The notes beneath the pieces are model-generated. The model was not told where the DNA came from, made no database searches, and worked only from the letters and a program-made list of their open reading frames with translations. The position numbers and the translations under genes were made by a program. This document shows positions 1 to 6,798 of a DNA stretch of 12,470 bases, one piece after another. Source of the stretch: an uncultured Nocardiopsis sp. (GTDB lineage Bacteria; Actinomycetota; Actinomycetes; Streptosporangiales; Streptosporangiaceae); assembly GCA_937957845.1 (NCBI GenBank), contig CALGOD010000656.1:1-12470 (forward strand), given 5' to 3'. How positions within the stretch are numbered: the stretch's first letter is position 1; each line of letters begins with the position of its first letter.

Positions 1-1243
<1,243 letters not shown>

Positions 1244-1270
1244 TCCCACCCGCCGTCGCGGGCACGGAAG

Positions 1271-1305
1271 AACGTCGGGGCGCCCCACAGGGGCGCCCCG
1301 ACGTT
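1271..1305. terminator. Bidirectional hairpin terminator between convergent lepA and malG
   Basis: A perfect 16-bp inverted repeat (1271-1286 pairs with 1290-1305) with a 3-base loop. The arms begin AACGTCGGGGCGCCCC. It lies 27 bases after the lepA stop and 16 bases beyond the malG stop on the other strand. The AA start and TT end give a short T run on both strands, so it can end transcription in either direction. This is the clearest terminator in the window. Confidence 0.85.
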
Positions 1306-1321
1306 TCGGACGTGTGACCCC

Positions 1322-2227
1322 TCAGCCCTTGACCGCTCCGGAGGTCAGGCCCTCGGTGATGTAACGCTGCAGGAACCAGAACACCGCCAGGGTGGGCAGG
1401 GACAGCATCACGGCTCCCACCGCGAACATGCCGAAGTTGGCGTTGCGCTGGGAGGCCACCAGTTGGTACAGCCCCAGTCCCAGGGTCTTGGCGTCGGTGT
1501 CGCGCAGGAACACGCTCGCCATCAGGAACTCGTTGATGGTGGAGATGAACACCAGCAGTCCCACGATGGCCAGTACCGGGGTCACCAGCGGCAGCATGAT
1601 GCGGAAGAAGACCTGCGCGTGCGAGGCCCCGTCCATCTGGGCGGACTCGTCCAGCTCCTTGGGCACCGTGTCGAAGAAGCCCTTCATCAGCCAGGTGTTG
1701 ATGCTCAACGCACCGCCCAGGTACACCAGCAGCAGCCCCCACCGGGTGTCGAAGCCGATCGCGGGATAGTACTCGCCGATGTTGGAGAACATCAGGTAGA
1801 TCGCCACGATCGCCAGGAACTGCGGGAACATCTGGATCACCAGCAGCCCGATCAGTCCCACCCTGCGGCCCTTGAACCGCATCCGGCTGAAGGCGTACGC
1901 CGCCAGTGCCGAGAGCAGCACCGTGACCGCGGCGTTGCTCAGCGCGAAGAACAGCGAGTTGCCGTACCACGTGGTGAACGGGGTGTTCTCGAACAGGTCC
2001 ACGGCGTTGGCCAGGCTCGCACCGGTCGGCCACAGCTGGGCGCTGGACAGGGTGCCCAGTGGGTTGAGCGCCGCGGAGACCACGAACAGCACCGGGAAGA
2101 TCGCGAACGCCACGACCAGCCACATCACCGCGTGGCGCCAGCCGAGCCTTCTCGACCACAGGGCGAACCGTGCCGCGCCGCCGGGCCGGTGGGATCCGCG
2201 CACCGGCGCCGAAGCGTCCATCGTCAT
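1322..2227 (-). CDS. malG: Maltose/maltodextrin ABC transporter permease MalG
   Basis: Inner-membrane permease subunit (301 residues) that pairs with MalF to form the sugar channel of a type I ABC importer. It has about six hydrophobic segments, the first at roughly residues 33-53. The cytoplasmic EAA loop at about 191-213 (ELDESAQMDGAS...IMLP) docks on the ATPase. The C-terminus ITEGLTSGAVKG is typical of MalG. The ATG at 2227 is preceded by a strong AGGAGG seven bases away; a second ATG two codons later (2221) is less well placed. The start overlaps the TGA of the original malF frame (2226-2224) as ATGA, the usual arrangement for translational coupling. The frameshift in malF now ends translation at 2301, about 70 bases earlier, which may weaken that coupling. 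It is the last gene of the leftward unit and ends at the shared terminator. Confidence 0.93.
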   Translation of the reverse strand: MTMDASAPVRGSHRPGGAARFALWSRRLGWRHAVMWLVVAFAIFPVLFVVSAALNPLGTLSSAQLWPTGASLANAVDLFENTPFTTWYGNSLFFALSNAAVTVLLSALAAYAFSRMRFKGRRVGLIGLLVIQMFPQFLAIVAIYLMFSNIGEYYPAIGFDTRWGLLLVYLGGALSINTWLMKGFFDTVPKELDESAQMDGASHAQVFFRIMLPLVTPVLAIVGLLVFISTINEFLMASVFLRDTDAKTLGLGLYQLVASQRNANFGMFAVGAVMLSLPTLAVFWFLQRYITEGLTSGAVKG

Positions 2228-2292
2228 CGGTCCACCTCCTGGAGTGCCTTGCTGCGGCTCAGGCTGACCACGGAGATCACCGAGACGATCAG
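2224..2292 (-). pseudogene. malF: Displaced 3' end of malF (last 22 codons and stop), out of frame
   Basis: Read leftward from 2292, this segment encodes a hydrophobic stretch LIVSVISVVSLSRSKAL, then QEVDR and TGA. It is the expected end of the last MalF membrane helix and its short cytoplasmic tail. It is out of frame with the malF reading frame because of the 77-bp duplication just upstream. It would be rejoined exactly if one copy of the duplication were absent. Its stop codon overlaps the malG start, as expected of an intact malF-malG junction. Confidence 0.8.
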
Positions 2293-2445
2293 GAAGATCA
2301 TCACCGACAGCGCCGCCGCGTCCCCGTCCCGGGAGGCGGGCTCGGTGAAGGCGAGCGGGTGGGTCGAGGGAAGATCATCACCGACAACGCCGCCGCGTAC
2401 CCGTACTGGGAGGTGGCCTCGTTGAAGGCGAGCCGGTAGGTGTAG
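2292..2445. repeat. Imperfect 77-bp tandem duplication inside malF
   Basis: Copy 2292-2368 aligns without gaps to copy 2369-2445, matching at 66 of 77 positions. In the malF direction the copy at 2445-2369 encodes the family-like TYRLAFNEATSQYGY and then AAALSVMIF. The other copy, read in its own frame, gives THPLAFTEPASRDGD and then AAALSVMIF. All 11 differences place a G or C in the left copy, eight of them replacing an A or T of the right copy, and nearly all change an amino acid. The offset is not a multiple of three, so the downstream frame is lost. Confidence 0.93.
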
Positions 2446-3920
2446 GTGATGAGCAGGTCCGTGGCCCCGGCGGTCGGGTTCTCCGGGGAGAAGGGACCGC
2501 CTCGGCTGATCAGCCACACCGCGTTGAAGTTGTTGAAGTTGAACGCGAAGGTCGCGATGAGGATCGGTGTCATCGCCACCATCAGCAGTGGCAGGGTGAC
2601 GTGTCGGAACGCCTGCCAGGGGCCCGCGCCGTCGATCTGCGCGGCCTGGCCCAGTTCGCGGGGGATGGCCTGCAGCGCGCCCGTGGCCACCAGGAACATG
2701 TACGGGTAGCCCAGCCACACGTTGGCCAGGATGACGGCCGTGCGCGCGCTCCACGCGTCCCCGAGCCAGTCGACCTGCAGACCGAGCATGCGGTTGAACA
2801 GACCGAAGTCGGTGTTGAACATGTCCCGCCACAGCAGGTACATGGCCAGCGAACTCATGGCGTAGGGCAGGACCACCAGGATCCGGTAGAACGTCTTGCC
2901 CCGCAGCCTCGGCACGTGCAGCGTCAGCGCCACCGCCAGCCCCACCACGAACACCAGGAAGGTGACGGAGGCGGCGAAGGCGATGTTCCACAGCAGGATG
3001 GAGAAGAACGAGGAGGCGAAGGTCGGGTTGAGCAGGAAGCGGCCGAAGTTGTCCAGGCCCACGCCGACCTGCCAGCCCTGGGCCAGTCTTCGGCCCTCCT
3101 CGCTGTAGAAGGCGCCGCGCTCGTCGTCGGCGAGGTAGACCACGCCCGACTCGGTGTCGGTGACGCAGTCGCAGTCCTCGTCGTACACACGGGTCGCGCT
3201 GCCCTCGAAGGCGCTGGACAGGCCGCTGGAGCGGATGCCCGCACCGCTCTCGGTGGGCACCGCGAACTCCTGGAGTTCGTCGCTGCGGGCGTTGACCTCG
3301 GTGGGGGTCAGGATCGTGTATCCGAACGCCTCGGTGACCTTGCCCGAGGACGGGTCGATCTCGGCGCGAGGCAGATCCTCCAGACCCTCGTCGGTGCCCA
3401 CGTGGGCGTTGCCCTGGCCGTCGGTGAGGAGGAAGGCCAACTCCCCGGTGGCGGCGTCACCGGTGGTGGCGACGGTGAGCACGTACTCGGGGGAGTCGGG
3501 GTCCCGGGTGACGGAGAAGGCCTCGATGGCCGCGATGGCCTGTTCCTTGTCGCCTCGGTGGCCGTCGCTGAGGTTGGTCACCGAGGTGCTCATCGTGTAG
3601 AGCACCGGCAGGATCTGGAAGGCCGTCAGGAACAGCACGCCGGGGAGCAGGTACTTGGCGGGGACCGTGCGCTTGGACAGGTAGATCCAGTAGACCAGGA
3701 CCACCACGGCCACGGCCAGACCGATGCCCCACCAGTTGCCCGCGACGTACAGGGGAAGGACCGCCCACACGCCCAGAGCGGTGACCAGGCCCAGCAGCGC
3801 GATCTTGAGCAGTCGTCCGCCGATCGACCCGTCGCCCGCGAAACGGCCGCCGGGGAGGGGAGGGCGGGCGGGCGCCCCCGGAGAGGGGGCGCCCGCGTTG
3901 TCGGTGTCGACGGTCACCAC
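2301..3920 (-). CDS. malF: Maltose/maltodextrin ABC transporter permease MalF, C-terminus frameshifted by a 77-bp duplication
   Basis: Permease partner of MalG (539 codons as read). Hydrophobic segments lie near residues 36-58, 62-80 and 90-110. A large extracytoplasmic insert follows at about 111-300, like the P2 domain of MalF, carrying a Cys-Asp-Cys at 250-252. The permease core follows, with its EAA loop at about 422-444 (ELGQAAQIDGAG...VTLP). Family-like sequence runs to residue 517 (YGYAAALSVMIF). The next 22 residues are Pro/Arg/Ser-rich and foreign, starting PRPTRSPSPS, and they replace the second half of the last membrane helix. The proper ending survives in another frame at 2292-2224. 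Removing one 77-bp copy restores a 539-residue protein ending ALQEVDR, with TGA overlapping the malG ATG. The GTG start at 3920 shares one base with the malE TAG (TAGTG); GTG at 3917 is an alternative. As written the protein is probably impaired, unless the lesion is a sequence error. Confidence 0.88.
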   Translation of the reverse strand: MVTVDTDNAGAPSPGAPARPPLPGGRFAGDGSIGGRLLKIALLGLVTALGVWAVLPLYVAGNWWGIGLAVAVVVLVYWIYLSKRTVPAKYLLPGVLFLTAFQILPVLYTMSTSVTNLSDGHRGDKEQAIAAIEAFSVTRDPDSPEYVLTVATTGDAATGELAFLLTDGQGNAHVGTDEGLEDLPRAEIDPSSGKVTEAFGYTILTPTEVNARSDELQEFAVPTESGAGIRSSGLSSAFEGSATRVYDEDCDCVTDTESGVVYLADDERGAFYSEEGRRLAQGWQVGVGLDNFGRFLLNPTFASSFFSILLWNIAFAASVTFLVFVVGLAVALTLHVPRLRGKTFYRILVVLPYAMSSLAMYLLWRDMFNTDFGLFNRMLGLQVDWLGDAWSARTAVILANVWLGYPYMFLVATGALQAIPRELGQAAQIDGAGPWQAFRHVTLPLLMVAMTPILIATFAFNFNNFNAVWLISRGGPFSPENPTAGATDLLITYTYRLAFNEATSQYGYAAALSVMIFPRPTRSPSPSPPPGTGTRRRCR

Positions 3921-5167
3921 TACCCGCCGATCTGCTCGGCGATCGTGTTGTGGGCCGCCTCCATGGCCTCACGGACGTCCTCGCCGGACAGCGCCTGGGC
4001 CTGGGCCTGGCCCAGCGGCTCCCAGGTCTCGCCCATCTCGGGGATGGAGGGCATCGGCATGCCGTCGGCACCGGCCTCGGCGATGGCGGCGATGTTGGGG
4101 TCGTCGGCCGAGACGCTCTCCAGGGCCTCCGTCTGCACCGGGGTGCGCGGGTCGGCCTCGTAGAGGCTGAGGATGAAGTCGGGGTCGGTGACGTAGTTGG
4201 TCACGAACTCCTGGGCCAGGGCGCTGTTGGAACTGCCCTCGGTGACGAAGAAGGCGTGGTAGCCGATGTAGGGGCTGGCCGGCCCGCCGTCCTCGAAGCC
4301 GGGGATGGGGCTGATCCCGTAGTCGATCCCGGACTCGTTGGCGTCACCGATGTTCCACGGGCCCGCGATGAAGAACGGGGCGTCCTTCTCGTAGAACAGC
4401 ACGGCGTCGTTCTCGGTGTCGATGGAACGGCGCAGCACGCCCTCGCCGGCCTCGCCGTACTCGGCGATCTTCTCCATGGCGGCGATGGACTCGTCGGAGC
4501 CCACACCCAGGTCGGAGGGGTCCCAGGTGCCGGTGTCGTCCTGTCCGAAGAGGTAGCCGCCCGCGGAGGTGAACAGGGCGTTCATCCGGAAGGGCTCGCC
4601 CTCCTGGCCCACGGCCATGGCCAGGACCTCGCTGGTCTCGCCCTCCTCCTTGAGCTCGGTGCCGATCTCGACGAGCTCCTCGAAGGTCTCGGGAGCGTCG
4701 GGCACCAGCTCGGTGTTGCGCATGAGGAAGATGTTCTCCTGCGAGTACGGCACGCCGAAGAGCCGGCCGTCGAAGGAGAGGGCCTCCTGGGCGGTCTCGT
4801 CCACGCCCGCGGCGCGGTCCTGGGGCAGCTCGACGGGCTGTACGGCACCGTTGCGCACCAGGTTGCCGGTCCAGTCGTGGGCACCGATGAAGATGTCCGG
4901 AGCGTTGCCGGCCTGGTGGGCGTTGAGCAGGTCGCCCTGGATGTCGTCGAAGGCCAGGCCCTGGACGTCGACCGTGATGCCGTTGGCCTCGGCGAACTCT
5001 TCGGCGGCGCCCTGGATGGCGTCGGCGCGCTCGGGGTCGGACCAGATGACGAGGGTGTCCTCGGCCGCGGTCTCACCGCCCTCGTCGCCGCCACCGCCGC
5101 TGCACGCGGTCGCCATCAGGACGATCGCGGCGATACCCGTGGCCGCTGGTGCGCTGCGGAATCTCAT
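3920..5167 (-). CDS. malE: Maltose/maltodextrin-binding lipoprotein (MalE type)
   Basis: Extracellular solute-binding protein (415 residues) that delivers maltose or maltodextrin to MalF-MalG. The N-terminus is a lipoprotein signal peptide: Arg residues, a hydrophobic core, then the lipobox LMATAC with the modified Cys at residue 22, followed by a flexible GGGG linker. Cluster 1-type binding-protein motifs follow: HDWTGNL, a GVPYSQEN segment, SAGGYLFG, a GPWNI segment, and the C-terminal MPMPSIPEMGETW that matches the end of the maltose-binding family. The frame is open upstream to 5245, but the ATG at 5167 is the right start. It begins the signal peptide and has GGAAGGA at good spacing. A promoter with an operator-like site lies about 100 bases upstream. 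The stop overlaps the malF start by one base, so the two are co-transcribed. The exact sugar is inferred from family and context. Confidence 0.92.
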   Translation of the reverse strand: MRFRSAPAATGIAAIVLMATACSGGGGDEGGETAAEDTLVIWSDPERADAIQGAAEEFAEANGITVDVQGLAFDDIQGDLLNAHQAGNAPDIFIGAHDWTGNLVRNGAVQPVELPQDRAAGVDETAQEALSFDGRLFGVPYSQENIFLMRNTELVPDAPETFEELVEIGTELKEEGETSEVLAMAVGQEGEPFRMNALFTSAGGYLFGQDDTGTWDPSDLGVGSDESIAAMEKIAEYGEAGEGVLRRSIDTENDAVLFYEKDAPFFIAGPWNIGDANESGIDYGISPIPGFEDGGPASPYIGYHAFFVTEGSSNSALAQEFVTNYVTDPDFILSLYEADPRTPVQTEALESVSADDPNIAAIAEAGADGMPMPSIPEMGETWEPLGQAQAQALSGEDVREAMEAAHNTIAEQIGG

Positions 5168-5258
5168 GGTGTCTTCCTTCCGGGAGGCCGTACTGAGGAG
5201 GTCGCGCATGCGTTTCGTCGGTGGCCCCGGTCCCGGCTGGGGCATGCGTGGTGATGCG

Positions 5259-5287
5259 ACGCTAGCAATAACTTGCAGTCTTTGAAA
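5259..5287 (-). promoter_or_regulatory. Candidate promoter for malE-malF-malG
   Basis: On the minus strand a -35-like TTTCAA (5287-5282) is separated by 17 bases from a -10-like TAGCGT (5264-5259). Transcription would start near 5252, giving a leader of about 85 bases before malE. The match to consensus is modest. It is supported by the correct spacing and by the palindromic operator-like element lying exactly between the two boxes, where a bound repressor would block polymerase. Confidence 0.5.
5265..5279 (-). promoter_or_regulatory. Operator-like inverted repeat upstream of malE (probable MalR-type LacI-family site)
   Basis: On the minus strand it reads ACTGCAAGTTATTGC, with GCAA and TTGC half-sites around a 4-base centre. 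It matches the element at 8426-8440 in 14 of 15 bases. LacI-family regulators bind such short inverted repeats. The second copy sits next to the only LacI-family gene in the window, so the pairing is a reasonable inference. Confidence 0.6.
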
Positions 5288-5388
5288 GAGTTTGCGGAGT
5301 TCTGACGTAAAGATGTGGAAACACCGCGGAAACGGGTGCGTGATCTTACGCGTGTGGTGATAGGGCCACTACCGAAGGTTGATCATAT

Positions 5389-5415
5389 GTGTGATGAACA
5401 GGCGTTCGGTCACAC
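5389..5415 (-). other. Weak interrupted hairpin downstream of the upstream malE-like gene
   Basis: Arms GTGTGA (5389-5394) and TCACAC (5410-5415) enclose GAAC (5396-5399) and GTTC (5404-5407) around a 4-base loop. It lies 17 bases after the stop of the malE-like gene at 5432. It may be a weak terminator or RNA-stabilising structure separating that gene from the malE promoter. The remainder of the 264-base gap (5168-5431) holds the malE promoter, operator and leader; I see no small gene in it. Confidence 0.3.
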
Positions 5416-5431
5416 CAAGGGGCCAAGGCGG

Positions 5432-6667
5432 CTACTCGAACTCGGCCCTGATCCGCTCCTCGGCCATGGCCAGTTCCTCCGCCGGATCCGCTCCGCCGAT
5501 GATGTTCGCACTGGCCTGCCCGAAGGGGCCCCAGACCGCGTCCATCTCCGGGATGGCCGGCATCGGCACACCGCCGCGTCCGGCCCGCTGGAAGGCCTCC
5601 AGGTCCGGATCCTGTTCCGCGACCTCCTCCAGGGCCGCCACCAGGGCGGGGACCCGCGGATCGGCGTCGTAGAGGGTCAGGGAGAACTCCGGGTCGGACA
5701 CGAAGTCCGCCGCGAACCGTTCGGCGAGCTCGGGCACCGAGGCGCCCGAGGAGACGAAGAAGGTCTGCACGCCCAACAGGGGACGGGCCGGACCGCCGTC
5801 GGCGAAGGCGGGTACGGGGCTGATCTCGTACGCCACCCCCGCGGCCTTGACCGCCGCCACGTTCCACGGGCCGGTGACGAAGAACGGTGCGGCGCCTTCG
5901 GTGAACAGTGTGACGGCGCCGGCGGCGTCCGTCTCTCGGGTCAGTACACCCGAGCCCGTCTCGCCCAACTCCGCGAGCCTTGCGAAGGCCGCCACCGACT
6001 CGGGTGCCGCCACGCCCAGGTCGGAGGGGTCGGGGTCACCGTTCTCGTCCTCACCGAAGAGGTAGCCGCCGGCCGAGGTGAACAGGGGGTGGATGTGGTA
6101 GGCGTCGCCCTGCCGTCCCACCTGCAGGCTCAGCACGTGTTCGGCCCGCCCGGCGTCCACCAGGGCGGTCCCGGTCTCGATCAGCTCCTCCATCGTCTCC
6201 GGGGCCTCCGGGGCCAGGTCGGTGTTGCGGACCAGGGCCAGGTTCTCGGTGGCGTAGGGGACGCCGTGGACCAGTCCCTCGTGGGTGACCGCCTCCAACG
6301 CGCCCGGAGTGAACGCGTCCGCGTCCTCGGCTCCCAGACCGACCGGGACGATCGCGCCCGCCGAGGCCAGCTCCCCCGTCCAGTCGTGCGGACCCACGAG
6401 CAGGTCGGGGCCCATGTCGCTGGCGTAGGTGCTCACGAAGCTGGCGCGCAGTTCCTCGTGCTCGACCACGATGACCTCCACCCGGGCACCGGAGGTGCGC
6501 GAGTAGGCCTCGGCGAAGGTCGCCAGCGCCACGGCACGGTCGTCGTCGGCCCACACGGTCAGGACCTGTTCGGCCTGTTCGGGGCTCTCGTCGGCTCCGG
6601 GCGAACACGCGGACAGAAGGAGCAGGGCTCCGCAGGAGAGGGCTGACAGGACGGTGGGGAACCTCAA
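5432..6667 (-). CDS. Second MalE-like sugar-binding lipoprotein, TTG start
   Basis: A paralogue of the neighbouring malE product (411 residues) and probably another maltooligosaccharide-binding lipoprotein. It shares HDWTGEL, LFTSAGGYLFGEDENG, a PSDLGV segment, a GPWN segment and the C-terminal PMPAIPEM with it. The frame is open to 6814, but the region before 6667 looks non-coding (Pro/Arg-rich). TTG at 6667 begins a clean lipoprotein signal (RFPTVLSALSCGALLLLSAC, modified Cys at 21). It is preceded by GGAGG six bases away, so I choose it over the upstream ATG. The gene lies 131 bases after the alpha-glucosidase, behind a hairpin and a C-rich tract, and before the malE promoter. It has no permease genes of its own and may share MalF-MalG with MalE. 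Its ligand could differ, and the symbol is left blank for that reason. Confidence 0.88.
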   Translation of the reverse strand: MRFPTVLSALSCGALLLLSACSPGADESPEQAEQVLTVWADDDRAVALATFAEAYSRTSGARVEVIVVEHEELRASFVSTYASDMGPDLLVGPHDWTGELASAGAIVPVGLGAEDADAFTPGALEAVTHEGLVHGVPYATENLALVRNTDLAPEAPETMEELIETGTALVDAGRAEHVLSLQVGRQGDAYHIHPLFTSAGGYLFGEDENGDPDPSDLGVAAPESVAAFARLAELGETGSGVLTRETDAAGAVTLFTEGAAPFFVTGPWNVAAVKAAGVAYEISPVPAFADGGPARPLLGVQTFFVSSGASVPELAERFAADFVSDPEFSLTLYDADPRVPALVAALEEVAEQDPDLEAFQRAGRGGVPMPAIPEMDAVWGPFGQASANIIGGADPAEELAMAEERIRAEFE

Positions 6668-6673
6668 GACGGG

Positions 6674-6678
6674 CCTCC
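6674..6678 (-). promoter_or_regulatory. Ribosome binding site that fixes the TTG start at 6667
   Basis: The minus strand reads GGAGG six bases before the TTG at 6667. No comparable site precedes the longer ATG start at 6814. The TTG directly opens the lipoprotein signal peptide, so site and signal agree. Confidence 0.7.
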
Positions 6679-6715
6679 GGGGATGCGGCGAGGGACGCGA
6701 GGAGAGCGTCGCCGT

Positions 6716-6743
6716 GGGGATGGGGGAGGGGAGACGGGAAGGG
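6716..6743 (+). other. G-quadruplex motif opposite a C-rich, G-poor transcript segment
   Basis: The plus strand carries five runs of three to five G separated by 1-4 bases: GGGG-AT-GGGGG-A-GGGG-AGAC-GGG-AA-GGG. This meets the usual G-quadruplex pattern. It lies on the template strand of the leftward operon. The corresponding RNA (6760-6716) is 30 C, 2 G, 10 U and 3 A in 45 bases, the composition expected of a Rho loading site. Both readings are inferences from composition. Confidence 0.45.
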
Positions 6744-6760
6744 CGTGGAAAGGGTGGAGG

Positions 6761-6788
6761 GCGGTGCCGGGCCACGGCCCGACACCGC
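6761..6788 (-). terminator. Intercistronic hairpin after the alpha-glucosidase gene (attenuator or terminator)
   Basis: Arms 6761-6773 and 6776-6788 form a 13-bp stem, with one G-U pair in the leftward transcript and only two loop bases between the arms. It starts 10 bases after the glucosidase stop. No U run follows directly; instead there is a long C-rich, G-poor tract. It could reduce read-through into the binding-protein genes or protect the upstream mRNA end. Confidence 0.5.
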
Positions 6789-6798
6789 CCCGCGGGCG

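Noticed and set aside
2224..2991. A second, separate permease gene on the minus strand in the alternative frame
   Set aside because: Only its last stretch (2371-2224) is protein-like; the rest is out-of-frame malF. It is the displaced 3' end of malF, not a new gene.
2601..4163. A 520-codon plus-strand frame opposite malF and the end of malE
   Set aside because: Low-complexity composition (Gly, Gln, Arg, His, Val) and no family features; it mirrors genuine genes on the minus strand.
3950..5254. A 434-codon plus-strand frame opposite malE
   Set aside because: Val/Gly/Leu-rich antisense shadow without a sensible start region; the opposite strand is a complete lipoprotein gene.
5389..5415. Possible CRP-like site, TGTGA...TCACA, upstream of malE
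   Set aside because: The half-sites are 15 bases apart rather than the 6 expected for CRP, and the element is better described as a weak hairpin after the previous gene.
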